From Gammaproteobacteria bacterium (GTDB lineage: Bacteria > Pseudomonadota > Gammaproteobacteria > Enterobacterales > Kangiellaceae): a stretch of 64,000 bases of DNA. The DNA is taken from contig JABXHQ010000101.1 in assembly GCA_013373545.1 (NCBI GenBank), positions 1 through 64,000 of the forward strand, given 5' to 3'. The position numbers and the translations under genes were made by a program. The notes beneath the pieces are model-generated. The model saw only the letters and a program-made list of their open reading frames with translations. It was not told the origin of the DNA and did not search any database. Positions 1-11,722 of this stretch are shown in pieces (within the stretch, counting starts at the first letter, position 1; the number at the start of each line of letters is the position of its first letter).

Positions 1-69
1 GAGAAAAGCAACCTCACCTTTTTGCGAGCAGGTTATTAGCCAATTTCACTATTTCATTAGTTAATTAAC

Positions 70-136
70 CAAGAGGGCAACAAAGCGTTCGATAACCCAT
101 TGTTTTTACTGAGTTTAATTACTGGCCCTCTTTTTG
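70..136. other. Possible long-loop hairpin upstream of the first gene
   Basis: An AAGAGGGC arm near 70-77 can pair with GCCCTCTT near 125-132, followed by more Ts and then GCTTT. The loop is about 47 bases, long for an intrinsic terminator. It may be the tail of a gene left of the window or a leader structure for the PGPGW gene. Nothing else recognisable lies in bases 1-190. Confidence 0.25.
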
Positions 137-214
137 CTTTAGTCATCCTTTCCGTCGAACTTCGCGATTCTATCGACTAAATTTCGACCAATGGCTAAGC
201 AACAAGGACACTGT

Positions 215-448
215 ATGCGATACGTAAAGAAAACGTTAGTTACGCTCGTTGGAATACTCATACTCCTAATCGGTATTGTGTTTATCGTTCTTCCGGGACC
301 CGCAATTTTAATTATTCCTCTTGGATTAGCGCTGTTAGCAACTGAATATCCAATTGCGCGCAAATGGTTAACCGTATTTCAACAAAAAATGCGCGCGACC
401 GCTCACTGGCTTGATCGCAAGTGGCGCAACCGCAAACGCAGTTACTAA
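215..448 (+). CDS. Small PGPGW-type transmembrane protein
   Basis: A 77-residue protein of unknown function. A long hydrophobic stretch (about residues 8-42) contains a VLPGPAILIIPLGL segment, the signature of the PGPGW family of putative inner-membrane proteins. A strongly basic tail ending in KWRNRKRSY follows, so the C-terminus is probably cytoplasmic. An in-frame ATG exists at 191, but AAGGA at 204-208 sits six bases before the ATG at 215, so I use 215. The gene is followed 16 bases later by a symmetrical terminator shared with the convergent icmF. The family assignment rests on the motif; no specific role can be read from the sequence. Confidence 0.75.
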   Translation: MRYVKKTLVTLVGILILLIGIVFIVLPGPAILIIPLGLALLATEYPIARKWLTVFQQKMRATAHWLDRKWRNRKRSY

Positions 449-464
449 CGAGACAAACAAAAAA

Positions 465-482
465 GGCGACCCGTTGGTCGCC
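465..482. terminator. Bidirectional intrinsic terminator between PGPGW gene and icmF
   Basis: A perfect 7-bp stem GGCGACC/GGTCGCC with a 4-base loop (CGTT) is flanked by an A-run on the left and a T-run on the right. It can terminate both converging transcripts. Confidence 0.85.
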
Positions 483-517
483 TTTTTTTCTTATACACAA
501 TTTACATCTTGCGTCGT

Positions 518-3500
518 TTACATGTTACGTCGATATTGGCCGCCCACTTGATAAAGCGCATTAGATATTTGGCCTAATGTACAGTACTTTGTAGCTTCCA
601 TTAACTCGGCAAAAATGTTTTGGTTCTGTAGAGCCGCACTTTGCACTTCATTGAGCACTTGCTCGCTTTCTTGACTAAACCGCCCGTGCAGCTTCTCAAC
701 CGTCCCAATTTGATACTCTCGTTCTTCTTTAGTCGAACGGATAACTTCTTGTGGAATGTTGGTTGGCGAACCTTTCGACGACAGGAATGTATTCACACCA
801 ATAATCGGTAGCTCACCGGTGTGCTTCAATGTTTCATAGTACAATGACTCTTCCTGAATTTTCGAACGTTGATACATGGTTTCCATTGCGCCCAATACAC
901 CACCACGCTCAGAAATGCGTTCAAATTCAAGTAACACGGCTTCTTCAACTAAGTCGGTTAACTCTTCTATAATAAAGGCACCTTGCAATGGATTTTGGTT
1001 AGTCGCCAATCCTAACTCGCGATTGATAATTAATTGAATCGCCATAGCGCGACGTACCGACTCTTCAGTTGGTGTGGTAATCGCTTCGTCATAAGCATTG
1101 GTGTGAAGCGAATTACAGTTATCGTAAATCGCATACAAAGCTTGCAACGTGGTACGAATATCATTGAAGTCAATTTCTTGAGCGTGCAATGACCGACCCG
1201 AAGTTTGAATATGATATTTAAGCATTTGCGAGCGTGCATCTGCTTTATATAGATGCTTAAGCGCTTTCGCCCAAATTCGTCGCGCTACTCGTCCCATCAC
1301 TGCATACTCAGGATCCATACCATTAGAAAAGAAGAACGAAAAGTTTGGCGCAAACTTATTAATATCCATTCCGCGAGCAAGGTAGTACTCAATAAATGTA
1401 AAGCCATTGGCTAGTGTAAACGCCAATTGCGAAATAGGATTCGCACCGGCCTCAGCAATGTGATAACCCGAAATCGAAACAGAATAAAAGTTACGAACGT
1501 TATTATTAATAAAGTACTCTTGCACATCACCCATTAATCTCAAGGCAAACTCTGTTGAGAAAATACAGGTATTTTGCGCCTGGTCTTCTTTCAAAATATC
1601 CGCTTGAACAGTGCCTCGCACCGCACTAAGGGTTTCAGCTTTAATTTTTGCATACACTTCTTGCGGTAATACTTGATCGCCGGTTACCCCTAACAACATC
1701 AAACCAAGTCCATCATTCCCTTCGGGTAATTCGCCTTGATAAGTCGGAACTGGTTGCCCTTTCGCTTGATAAATAGCGGCGATTTTCTCTTTAACTTCGG
1801 CTTCAAGTCCATGCTCTTTAATGTACAACTCACACTGCTGATCAATTGCGGCGTTCATAAAAAAGCCAACTAAAATTGGAGCCGGGCCATTAATGGTCAT
1901 GGAAACAGACGTTTTGGGGTCCGCTAAATTAAACCCTGAATACAATTTTTTTGCATCATCTAAACAACAAATTGAAACACCTGAGTTACCTATTTTTCCG
2001 TAGATATCTGGACGAAAATCTGGATCTTCTCCATACAAAGTAACCGAGTCAAAAGCCGTTGATAATCGTTTAGCAGGCATCCCTAACGAGACATAGTGGA
2101 AACGGCGATTGGTTCGCTCCGGTCCGCCCTCGCCGGCAAACATTCGGGTAGGATCTTCACCTTCACGTTTAAATGGAAACACGCCAGCCGTGTAAGGGAA
2201 TTCGCCGGGAAAGTTCTCCTGCAAGTTCCATTTTAAAATATCGCCCCAACTACGATACTTAGGCACCGCAATTTTAGGAATCTTATTATGCGACAAAGAC
2301 TCTGATTTAGTTTGTACCTTAATGTCTTTGCCACGAACTTGATAAACAAACTCATCAGCTTGGTAGGCCTGCTTTTTCTCGTCCCACTCGTCGAGTAACT
2401 TACGGTTTTGCCCATCTAATGCTAATTCAATGTCTTGATAGGTTTGTTCTAGCGTGGTTACAACTTCATTACCCGCGCTATCGGCTAAACCATTAATCGT
2501 GGTCATAGATTGCTTAAGACCATACAGCTTTTCAGCAATCTCAGCTTGCTCATTTACCCACTCATCATACTTACGATTATTCTCAGCGATTTCAGCTAAG
2601 TAACGCGTCCGCTTTGGTGGAATAATGTATATCTTCTCTGACATTTCATCAGTAATGGCAAAGTTTGATTGCAAATCGACGCCGGTTTTTGCCACTAAGC
2701 TATCCATAATCGCTTTGTATAGCGCATTGGTTCCCGGATCATTAAATTGACTCGCGATAGTGCCATAGACCGGCATCTCATCAACATTCTTGTCAAACAA
2801 GGTATTGTTTCGTTGATACTGCTTTTTAACATCGCGCAGCGCATCCAAGGCGCCGCGTTTATCAAATTTATTAATCGCAACAATATCCGCGAAATCCAAC
2901 ATATCAATTTTTTCTAACTGCGTAGCAGCTCCAAACTCAGGCGTCATCACATACATTGACATATTAGAGTGTTCGACAATTTCGGTATCTGATTGACCGA
3001 TGCCGGAAGTTTCCAAAATAACTAAATCGAAACCAGCCGCTTTAACAATATTGACCGCATCTTGTACATGAGGTGATAAGGCAAGATTCGATTGGCGGGT
3101 TGCTAACGAACGCATATAAACACGCTCATTGTTAATGGCATTCATACGAATTCGATCGCCGAGAAGAGCACCACCGGTTTTGCGCTTAGATGGGTCAACG
3201 GAAATAATGGCAATTGACTTATCTTCAAAGTCGAGTAAAAAGCGACGTACCAATTCGTCAACTAACGATGACTTACCCGCGCCACCGGTGCCAGTGATTC
3301 CCAATACTGGAGTCTTCGACGCTTCGGCTTGTTGCTTAATGGTCGTCAGTAATTCTCGATTCGCGTCACCGTGATTTTCTGCCGCGGAAATCAACCGTGC
3401 CAGCGCATGGTGATCGGAAGCACTAAGGCGCTTGGCCTCATCGGTAAGATCAGCACCGGTCGAAAAGTCAGCACGCATGACCAAGTCGTTGATCATCCCC

Positions 3501-3901
3501 TGCAGCCCTAATTCGCGGCCATCATCGGGCGAGTAAACTTTAGTGATACCGTGTGCATGCAGCTCTTCAATCTCGTCAGGCAAAATTACGCCACCGCCAC
3601 CAGCAAAAATTTTGATATGACCGCAGCCGCGCTCTTGCAGTAAGTCATACATATATTTTAAATATTCAACATGACCGCCTTGGTAGGAAGTCATGGCAAT
3701 TGCCTGTACGTCTTCTTGTATCGCACAGTCGACAATTTCTTGTACCGAACGATTGTGACCCAAATGTATTACCTCACAACCGGTTGACTGAATAATCCGG
3801 CGCATAATATTTATGGCTGCGTCATGCCCATCGAAGAGAGAGGCTGCCGTTACCACGCGGACTTTGTGCTGTGATTGATAAGGAATTGATTTATCGGCCA
3901 T
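518..3901 (-). CDS. icmF: Fused isobutyryl-CoA mutase (IcmF)
   Basis: A 1127-residue adenosylcobalamin enzyme that interconverts isobutyryl-CoA and n-butyryl-CoA; some members act on related branched acyl-CoAs. Domain order is as in IcmF: an N-terminal B12-binding domain (about residues 12-145; DGHDA loop with the cobalt-ligand His near 26), a MeaB-like G-protein chaperone with P-loop GTGGAGKSS near 203-211 and NKFD, and the large C-terminal mutase barrel. Fusion of mutase and chaperone in one chain separates it from two-subunit methylmalonyl-CoA mutase. I chose the ATG at 3901 because an AGGTGG ribosome site precedes it; the in-frame GTG at 3913 lies inside that site. It is monocistronic, and no cobalamin riboswitch was recognised upstream. 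The exact substrate (isobutyryl, isovaleryl/pivalyl) cannot be settled here. Confidence 0.96.
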   Translation of the reverse strand: MADKSIPYQSQHKVRVVTAASLFDGHDAAINIMRRIIQSTGCEVIHLGHNRSVQEIVDCAIQEDVQAIAMTSYQGGHVEYLKYMYDLLQERGCGHIKIFAGGGGVILPDEIEELHAHGITKVYSPDDGRELGLQGMINDLVMRADFSTGADLTDEAKRLSASDHHALARLISAAENHGDANRELLTTIKQQAEASKTPVLGITGTGGAGKSSLVDELVRRFLLDFEDKSIAIISVDPSKRKTGGALLGDRIRMNAINNERVYMRSLATRQSNLALSPHVQDAVNIVKAAGFDLVILETSGIGQSDTEIVEHSNMSMYVMTPEFGAATQLEKIDMLDFADIVAINKFDKRGALDALRDVKKQYQRNNTLFDKNVDEMPVYGTIASQFNDPGTNALYKAIMDSLVAKTGVDLQSNFAITDEMSEKIYIIPPKRTRYLAEIAENNRKYDEWVNEQAEIAEKLYGLKQSMTTINGLADSAGNEVVTTLEQTYQDIELALDGQNRKLLDEWDEKKQAYQADEFVYQVRGKDIKVQTKSESLSHNKIPKIAVPKYRSWGDILKWNLQENFPGEFPYTAGVFPFKREGEDPTRMFAGEGGPERTNRRFHYVSLGMPAKRLSTAFDSVTLYGEDPDFRPDIYGKIGNSGVSICCLDDAKKLYSGFNLADPKTSVSMTINGPAPILVGFFMNAAIDQQCELYIKEHGLEAEVKEKIAAIYQAKGQPVPTYQGELPEGNDGLGLMLLGVTGDQVLPQEVYAKIKAETLSAVRGTVQADILKEDQAQNTCIFSTEFALRLMGDVQEYFINNNVRNFYSVSISGYHIAEAGANPISQLAFTLANGFTFIEYYLARGMDINKFAPNFSFFFSNGMDPEYAVMGRVARRIWAKALKHLYKADARSQMLKYHIQTSGRSLHAQEIDFNDIRTTLQALYAIYDNCNSLHTNAYDEAITTPTEESVRRAMAIQLIINRELGLATNQNPLQGAFIIEELTDLVEEAVLLEFERISERGGVLGAMETMYQRSKIQEESLYYETLKHTGELPIIGVNTFLSSKGSPTNIPQEVIRSTKEEREYQIGTVEKLHGRFSQESEQVLNEVQSAALQNQNIFAELMEATKYCTLGQISNALYQVGGQYRRNM

Positions 3902-4182
3902 AACCGTTACCACCTGTACTGTATAAGTTTATATCTAACCAATTGATTTAATTAAACATTATAGAAATATCAATGGGCCAAACATGTTCCAGAAAAATTC
4001 GGGAGGCAAATTTTACCACTGAACCTACCATTATGAAAAATTCAAGGTCGGTTAATTGCTATAAAGCGACCTTTGGGCAACTGGTAGGAGCAGTGGTTGA
4101 AGAATGCTATCGCTGGTTGCCTGAATTGATTACACTAGGCGCCGAATTAAATCTGATGAAAAATGTGAACAGTGGTCATCTT

Positions 4183-5073
4183 ATGAGCGAAATCGGCATC
4201 GGTGAAATATTTGCGCTTTCCAGTGCCCTAATGTGGGCTATCGCCGTCATTATGTTCACTAAAATTGGAACACGTTTACCTGCCTTTGAACTTAACCTTA
4301 TTAAAAATATTATTGGTGTTATTTTAATCGCTTTGACTTCATGGTGGTTTGAAGGCTTACTGATTCCGAGCTTCTCGTTTAACGACTGGCTGTTGATCAT
4401 ATTCAGTGGGTTTATCGGCATTGCCATTGCCGACACTTTGTATATGAAAGCGCTAAATACTATTGGTGCCGGCGCAACCGGAATTGTGGCGGCTTTGTAC
4501 AGTCCTTCAGTGGTGATCTTGTCGATGTTCTATCTGAATGAGTCGCTTGGATTTTACCAATGGTTAGGCCTCGTTCTGGTACTAGGCGGCATTATATTTA
4601 TTAGTCTCGATAAGTCGCCCAGTTTGGATCATTTAGCCAATCCAATCAAAGGGGTTTTATACGCCGCAAGTTCAGTTTTCTTGACCGCTTTAGGCGTTGT
4701 GTTGATAAAACCTATCGTTGAAAGCGAACCATTTTTCTATGTCACCGGATTACGACTATTGATTGGCGTGATCGGAATGCTGCTGTGGTTAGTGATCACG
4801 CGCAAAACCATTCAAAGCTGGCACAAAATACGGCAAGTGCAACAATGGCCGATGATTATTGTTGCCAGTATTATGGGGTCTTACATCGCTATGTCATTGT
4901 GGCTCGCCGGCTATAAATATACTTCGGCTTCAGTAGCGGCAATTTTAAACGAAACCAACTTTATCTTTATCGTGATCTTAGCTGCTTTGTTTTTAAAGGA
5001 GCCCATTTCCAATAAAAAATGGCTCGGCAGTGCGCTGGCTATCGTGGGTGTTGTATTGGTGGTGTTGTTATAA
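4183..5073 (+). CDS. EamA/DMT-family inner-membrane transporter
   Basis: A 296-residue protein with about ten hydrophobic helices arranged as two homologous EamA halves (about 4-140 and 150-290), the usual size and plan of drug/metabolite transporter permeases. Substrates of this family range from amino acids to nucleotide sugars and cannot be predicted here. The open frame extends upstream to 3973, but that 70-residue extension is hydrophilic, has no family resemblance and no good ribosome site. The ATG at 4183 gives a normal N-terminus leading straight into helix 1. It converges on the response-regulator gene only six bases after its stop. About 280 bp separate it from the divergent icmF. 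Confidence 0.85.
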   Translation: MSEIGIGEIFALSSALMWAIAVIMFTKIGTRLPAFELNLIKNIIGVILIALTSWWFEGLLIPSFSFNDWLLIIFSGFIGIAIADTLYMKALNTIGAGATGIVAALYSPSVVILSMFYLNESLGFYQWLGLVLVLGGIIFISLDKSPSLDHLANPIKGVLYAASSVFLTALGVVLIKPIVESEPFFYVTGLRLLIGVIGMLLWLVITRKTIQSWHKIRQVQQWPMIIVASIMGSYIAMSLWLAGYKYTSASVAAILNETNFIFIVILAALFLKEPISNKKWLGSALAIVGVVLVVLL

Positions 5074-5078
5074 AATAT

Positions 5079-6287
5079 TTAAAACAGTTCAATGTCTGCG
5101 CTATCGGCGACATCCGAAGTGTTTTGCATTTGTTCTTTTTCACGAGAAATTTTATCCACCACCCGGCTTTGACTTTCTACCGTACTTTGCAAGTGCACTA
5201 AAATATCTTCGAAAGAGGTAAATATGGTTTCCCCGGCATCCAACAAGGCAAGCGACTCTTCCACCGCATCATCGACGTACTTAATGACTCGCTCTTCTTG
5301 ATCTTCTTCTAGTCCCAGACGCTGGATAAATACTTGAAGCTCATACACCATTTTATGTAATCGCTCGCTTGCCTTTTGTTGATTACTTCCCAAGGAGTCG
5401 GTTAGTGAGCGCATCGTCATTTGAATCACTTCGAACGAGTGAATTAGCTCTTGTGCTTGGGTTAACACATTTTGCTGGGCTTCTATTTCCGACAACCGTG
5501 AATTCAAACAACCAATAATGGCCGGCAATAAATCTTTTATCCGTCCGTAACGATCAGGATCGTCAACCGGCATATTCAGCACTAGCAACGAAACATGCGA
5601 ATAATTCACTTGGGTACGCATTTTAAAATCAAAAAACCGTCCGCGTTCGCGCAAGACTTCTAATAGTTCACGCTCAATCGGTCGTGTGTCCCCTTCATAA
5701 GAAAAGAACTCTCGAACCTGATTCACCTCGGTCATAATGGTGGCTTTAAGATCTAAGGAGTTTAGTAAGTCGAAAGTACTCTGACATAACGCAGCCACGG
5801 TAACCAATGAGAATGAATGCTCGACAAACTGCATTACCCGTCCCAGCTCACTGCTGGTCGACATTGCCGTCATGACGGTCTTCTGAGCGCTTTGCAGATC
5901 ATTTTGAATACGCTGCAACTTTTGTTTGCGCTCGGTGAGTACTTTAACTTTTGATAACAACTCTTCCGGATCGAGTGGCTTAGAAATAAAGTCATCAGCG
6001 CCTGACTCGAAGGCTTTTATTCGCGTATCGATATCACTCGAGGAAGACACAAAGATAACCGAGGTTGTCGCTAAGTAGCCTTCGGCACCTAGCCGCTGAC
6101 AAATTTCGTAGCCATCAATACCCGGCAAATGTAAATCCAATAAAACAACATCCGGTTCAAAATCATCAAATATGGCGAATACAGCTTCGCCTGACTCGAC
6201 ACATTTTACCGAAAAGTCATCCATTAACATTCGCTCATGGGCCATTCGGACCATGGCATCATCATCAACCACTAGTACTTTTGACAC
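5079..6287 (-). CDS. Orphan response regulator with long coiled-coil output
   Basis: A 402-residue protein. Residues 1-125 are a receiver domain with the acidic triad (VVDDDAM), the phospho-acceptor Asp in LLDLHLPGIDGYE, SSSS in the switch position and Lys in FISKPLDPEE. A helical linker (about 115-150) and a mixed region with a GAF-like or undefined fold (about 150-270) follow, then a long Gln/Glu-rich coiled coil to the C-terminus. There is no HTH, GGDEF, EAL, HD-GYP or kinase motif, so the output is probably a protein-protein interaction. No histidine kinase is adjacent. It could join a phosphorelay or chemosensory-like array; this is inference. Confidence 0.8.
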   Translation of the reverse strand: MSKVLVVDDDAMVRMAHERMLMDDFSVKCVESGEAVFAIFDDFEPDVVLLDLHLPGIDGYEICQRLGAEGYLATTSVIFVSSSSDIDTRIKAFESGADDFISKPLDPEELLSKVKVLTERKQKLQRIQNDLQSAQKTVMTAMSTSSELGRVMQFVEHSFSLVTVAALCQSTFDLLNSLDLKATIMTEVNQVREFFSYEGDTRPIERELLEVLRERGRFFDFKMRTQVNYSHVSLLVLNMPVDDPDRYGRIKDLLPAIIGCLNSRLSEIEAQQNVLTQAQELIHSFEVIQMTMRSLTDSLGSNQQKASERLHKMVYELQVFIQRLGLEEDQEERVIKYVDDAVEESLALLDAGETIFTSFEDILVHLQSTVESQSRVVDKISREKEQMQNTSDVADSADIELF

Positions 6288-6409
6288 TAAGAATACACCT
6301 CATTATGCCTACAACTAAAGTTAGACAAATTTAGCGTAAATGCAAGTGTTTGAAATAAAAACAGAATGTAAGAAAATAATACTCACAGCGAGATATTTAA
6401 AGTAAAAGT

Positions 6410-6913
6410 TTAAGCGTTGGGTTTGCTTTGGCGCGCGGCCTTAATTTGTTGCCGGCGTTGGCGAAAGAAATTAGACAATAACTCAGCGCCTGCCGTCGCC
6501 ATTAAACCTCCATGCGACTCGACTTGATGATTGTGCGACGGGTGCTCGAGTAAACTCATCGCTGAACCACAAGCTCCGGTCTTTGCATCACTAGCGGCAT
6601 AGATTACACGCGCGATACGTGCATGAACCATAGCCGCGGCACACATTGGACACGGCTCGAGCGTCACATACAAGGTTAAATTTAATAAGCGATAATTACT
6701 TAGCGTTTGGCTAGCTGCGCGCAAAGCCATAATCTCAGCATGTGCGGTTGCATCGCTTAGCGTGATTGGTTGGTTATACCCTTCACCAACAATTTGATTA
6801 TCAAGGACCGCGACAGCGCCCACCGGCACCTCATTGTGCTCAGCGGCGCGTTCAGCGAGCACCAGTGCTCGCTGCATAAAATGATAATCCTGCTCGGTAA
6901 ATTCCATTGCCAC
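6410..6913 (-). CDS. tadA: tRNA-specific adenosine-34 deaminase
   Basis: A 167-residue zinc deaminase that converts A34 to inosine in the anticodon of tRNA-Arg(ACG). The catalytic HAE motif (AHAEIMAL) and the zinc-binding PCPMCAAAMVHARI motif are intact, and spacing and length match bacterial TadA. It lies 36 bases downstream of guaA on the same strand, as in many gammaproteobacteria, so it may be co-transcribed with guaBA. Confidence 0.96.
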   Translation of the reverse strand: MAMEFTEQDYHFMQRALVLAERAAEHNEVPVGAVAVLDNQIVGEGYNQPITLSDATAHAEIMALRAASQTLSNYRLLNLTLYVTLEPCPMCAAAMVHARIARVIYAASDAKTGACGSAMSLLEHPSHNHQVESHGGLMATAGAELLSNFFRQRRQQIKAARQSKPNA

Positions 6914-6949
6914 TCAACCAACCCGGTAAGGGTTACACTCCGGCGCCGG

Positions 6950-8527
6950 TTATTCCCACTCGATTGTCGCAGGCGGTTTTGATGAGATGTCGTAGGTTAC
7001 GCGCGAAATGCCATCGATTTCATTGATGATTCGATTTGAAACATGCTCTAAAAACTCATAGGGTAAATGTGCCCAACGAGCCGTCATAAAATCGATGGTT
7101 TCAACTGCGCGCAGTGATACAACGTAATCATATTTACGCGCATCCCCCATAACACCCACCGATTTTACCGGTAAAAACACCGTAAAGGCTTGAGATGTTT
7201 TATGATAAAGGTCGTGCTTGTACAACTCTTCAATATAAATAGCATCGGCGCGGCGCAATAGATCAGCGTACTCTTTTTTCACTTCACCTAAAATGCGTAC
7301 ACCAAGACCTGGTCCAGGAAATGGATGACGATATAACATGTCGTAAGGAAGTCCGAGTTCTAAACCAATTTTCCGCACTTCATCTTTAAACAATTCACGC
7401 AACGGCTCAACTAACTCAAGTTCCATGTCATCTGGTAATCCGCCAACATTATGATGCGATTTGATCACATGAGCCTTGCCAGTTTTTGCACCTGCAGACT
7501 CAATCACATCAGGATAAATGGTGCCTTGAGCCAGCCATCGCGCCGATTTTAATTTCTTCGACTCTTCTTCAAAAACTTCGACAAAGACACGACCAATGAT
7601 CTTACGTTTGTCTTCCGGATCATTAACCCCTTTAAGCTCATTTAAAAAGCGATCTTCGGCATCAACCCGTACTACGTTTAATCCCATATGTTTCGCGAAC
7701 ATGCCCATTACCTGGTCACCTTCGTTCAAACGCAATAAGCCGTTATCAACAAACACACAGGTAAGATTGGTACCAATGGCTCGATGCAATAAAGCGGCCG
7801 TTACCGAAGAGTCAACACCACCGGAAAGGCCAAGAATTACTTCATCATCGCCGACTTGTTGTTTAATGTGCTCTACCGCATCATCGATAATATTGCCCGC
7901 GGTCCACAAAGCATCACAACCACAAATACCTAACACAAAACGTTCGAGTACTCGGCCACCTTGTCGCGTATGAGTCACCTCTGGGTGAAACTGCACGCCG
8001 TAAAAATGACGCGATTCATCCGCCATTGCCGCAAACGGTGCATTACCACTTTCGCCAATACACGTAAATCCATCGGGTAATGCAGTGACTTTGTCACCGT
8101 GACTCATCCACACATCTAACAGACCTTCGCCATCTTCATTCGCGTGATCTTCGATACCTTTAAATAATTCAGAGTCACCAACATGCTTAACTTGAGCATA
8201 ACCAAATTCACGCTCTGTGGAGCCAGAAACTTCACCGCCCAATTGCGCCGCCATGGTTTGCATGCCATAACAAATACCTAACACCGGTACGCCTAAATTA
8301 AACACTACATCGGCTGCTCGTGGCGTAGTTGCCTCGGTCACACTTTCAGGACCGCCAGACAAAATAATGCCGTGCGGATCAAATTCGCGGATCGCCTCTT
8401 CGCTTAAATCGAACGGATACAGCTCGCAATAAACACCAATCTCCCGTACCCGTCGTGCGATTAACTGGGTGTACTGAGAACCAAAATCTAAAATTAATAT
8501 TCGGCTAGAATGAATGTCTTTGGACAT
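6950..8527 (-). CDS. guaA: GMP synthase (glutamine-hydrolysing)
   Basis: A 525-residue enzyme that aminates XMP to GMP with ATP and glutamine, the last step of guanine nucleotide synthesis. The N-terminal class I amidotransferase domain (about 1-205) has the nucleophile motif GICYGMQ and the QFHPEV His-Glu pair. The ATP-pyrophosphatase domain has the P-loop [11 protein letters not shown] near residue 235. The C-terminal dimerisation domain ends in the conserved KPPATIEWE. It follows guaB on the same strand with a terminator-like hairpin in the 103-base gap. Confidence 0.98.
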   Translation of the reverse strand: MSKDIHSSRILILDFGSQYTQLIARRVREIGVYCELYPFDLSEEAIREFDPHGIILSGGPESVTEATTPRAADVVFNLGVPVLGICYGMQTMAAQLGGEVSGSTEREFGYAQVKHVGDSELFKGIEDHANEDGEGLLDVWMSHGDKVTALPDGFTCIGESGNAPFAAMADESRHFYGVQFHPEVTHTRQGGRVLERFVLGICGCDALWTAGNIIDDAVEHIKQQVGDDEVILGLSGGVDSSVTAALLHRAIGTNLTCVFVDNGLLRLNEGDQVMGMFAKHMGLNVVRVDAEDRFLNELKGVNDPEDKRKIIGRVFVEVFEEESKKLKSARWLAQGTIYPDVIESAGAKTGKAHVIKSHHNVGGLPDDMELELVEPLRELFKDEVRKIGLELGLPYDMLYRHPFPGPGLGVRILGEVKKEYADLLRRADAIYIEELYKHDLYHKTSQAFTVFLPVKSVGVMGDARKYDYVVSLRAVETIDFMTARWAHLPYEFLEHVSNRIINEIDGISRVTYDISSKPPATIEWE

Positions 8528-8583
8528 AAGCGTTACCTTATTTGACTCATGGTGGTTTCAGCCACTTGCGGCTAAAACAGAAA

Positions 8584-8606
8584 AGCCGGAAGCTTCACTT
8601 CCGGCT
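8584..8606 (-). terminator. Intrinsic terminator/attenuator-like hairpin between guaB and guaA
   Basis: Read on the minus strand, AGCCGGAAG pairs perfectly with CTTCCGGCT around a 5-base loop and is followed by TTTCTGTTTT. It lies downstream of guaB and upstream of guaA, so it could reduce or condition read-through. Confidence 0.65.
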
Positions 8607-8630
8607 CATAGTATAGTTAATTCTGATTCA

Positions 8631-10106
<1,476 letters not shown>

Positions 10107-10319
10107 TCACCTTTCCGGTAAACGGTTGGAAAACCAAAGCGGGATTATAACATCCTTCATTTTTTGAGGACAATCTTCAGACCCACTCGGGAGAGAGAAA
10201 ATGCACCCTTTTATTGCTTTTTTTTATGTTTCTGAAAAAATGACACGTTTATTGATATATTGAACTCACTCAAACGCGCAAATTAGGCGTTGAAATTGAA
10301 AGGTTAGTGATTCCTCACC

Positions 10320-11702
10320 ATGCTGAAACCCGTGCTAAAACCGCAAAAGCCCAGCGAACGTCGCTATCTCTCGATTACCGAGCTGAATCGCAAAGTCAAA
10401 CGGCTACTCGAAGAACAAGGCAGTAATTTAATGATCAGTGGCGAAATCAGTAACTTTGTTGCTGCGGCTTCAGGTCACTGGTACTTCACCTTAAAAGACG
10501 AGCAAGCTCAAGTTAAATGCACCATGTGGCGCGGACGCAACCAAACGCTCAAAGTGCGCCCAGAAAACGGCATGCAAGTTAATGTTCGGGCAAAGATGAC
10601 GCTGTATGAAGCACGTGGCGATTACCAATTAAATATCGATTTTCTCGAGCCCGCTGGTGCCGGTAACTTACAAGCCCAATTTGACCAGCTAAAAGAAAAG
10701 CTGGCGCATGCAGGATTGTTTGATGCAAGCAAAAAACGTCCGATCCCACAGCAACCACGACGGGTTGGAATAATAACATCGCCCAGTGGCGCGGCGATTC
10801 GAGATGTAATCACGGTGATGCGTCGCCGCTTTCCACTCACTGAAATCATCATTTACCCCTGCCAAGTGCAAGGGCGACAAGCCCATGTTGGCATTATCGA
10901 AGCGATTAACACCGCGAATCAACGCAATGAAGTCGATGTTTTGTTGTTAACCCGTGGCGGAGGCTCGTTGGAAGATCTATGGTGCTTTAATGAAGAAGCG
11001 CTGGCTTACGCAATTGCGGCAAGTCAACTGCCAACGATTGCCGCAGTCGGCCATGAAATTGACTTTTCAATTGCTGACTTTGTTGCTGACTTGCGCGCGC
11101 CAACACCTTCGGCGGCCGCAGAACTGTTAACCCCCGACGCCGCTCAATTACGCCAAAAGTTGGACGACCTACAGTTTGCCTTGAGCAAAAATGTAAAGAC
11201 TTACTTAAACTTAAAAGCGCATCAACTTGAGCGCTTTCAGTTAAAACTGATCCACCCCCAAAGCGCTTTGGCGCAGCATCAAAGCCAGCTGCAGAGCCTT
11301 GGACAACGTTTAGCTCAAGCCAGCAAAGAAACCGTTCAAGACCTGCAGTCGCAATTACACCGCTTGCAGTTGCAACTGTCACAACGTCACCCACAAAACC
11401 GTATCGAGACAGCGCTGCAAAAAAATGACGCACTTAAACAGCGCCTCATTTTTGCCCTTAATACCCAGCTAAATCGGCGCCAAGCGTTATTAGCCGCGCG
11501 TGCCGACCGACTCAATACGGTTAGCCCATTGGCCACCCTCAGTCGCGGTTACTCGGTGACCTTGAAAAGCGATCAGTTGATTCAGTCAGAAAGTCAGGTA
11601 AAGCCCGGCGATATCATTATCACACGTGTCGCCGATGGAGAAATAGAAAGCCAAGTGCAGCAAACTCGTCAGTCAACTAAGACAGCATTGACTCTTAAAT
11701 AG
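10320..11702 (+). CDS. xseA: Exodeoxyribonuclease VII large subunit
   Basis: A 460-residue catalytic subunit of exonuclease VII, which degrades single-stranded DNA with XseB. It begins with an OB-fold nucleic-acid-binding domain (about 17-115; YLSITELNRKVKRLLEE), continues with the family core (PRRVGIITSPSGAAIRD, GGGSLEDLWCFNEE, PTIAAVGHEID) and ends in a long Gln-rich coiled coil and the conserved LSRGYSV segment. The divergent arrangement with guaB is common in gammaproteobacteria. Its stop codon overlaps the first TetR-type operator motif. Confidence 0.97.
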   Translation: MLKPVLKPQKPSERRYLSITELNRKVKRLLEEQGSNLMISGEISNFVAAASGHWYFTLKDEQAQVKCTMWRGRNQTLKVRPENGMQVNVRAKMTLYEARGDYQLNIDFLEPAGAGNLQAQFDQLKEKLAHAGLFDASKKRPIPQQPRRVGIITSPSGAAIRDVITVMRRRFPLTEIIIYPCQVQGRQAHVGIIEAINTANQRNEVDVLLLTRGGGSLEDLWCFNEEALAYAIAASQLPTIAAVGHEIDFSIADFVADLRAPTPSAAAELLTPDAAQLRQKLDDLQFALSKNVKTYLNLKAHQLERFQLKLIHPQSALAQHQSQLQSLGQRLAQASKETVQDLQSQLHRLQLQLSQRHPQNRIETALQKNDALKQRLIFALNTQLNRRQALLAARADRLNTVSPLATLSRGYSVTLKSDQLIQSESQVKPGDIIITRVADGEIESQVQQTRQSTKTALTLK

Positions 11703-11715
11703 ACCGGTCATATAT
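11700..11715. promoter_or_regulatory. Operator-like motif upstream of the tetR gene
   Basis: TAGACCGGTCATATAT contains the palindrome GACCGGTC at 11702-11709, 14 bases before the tetR start. The 14-mer GACCGGTCATATAT recurs at 12356-12369 in front of the next gene. The match suggests autoregulation by the TetR protein (inference). Confidence 0.6.
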
Positions 11716-11722
11716 TATTGAG

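Noticed and set aside
3973-4182. Longer start of the EamA transporter
   Set aside because: The extension is hydrophilic and unlike the family; the transporter aligns from 4183.
7596-7973. 125-residue plus-strand frame inside guaA
   Set aside because: Shadow frame antisense to a strongly conserved gene, with no start signal.
10987-11433. 148-residue minus-strand frame inside xseA
   Set aside because: Antisense shadow of the Gln-rich coiled coil.
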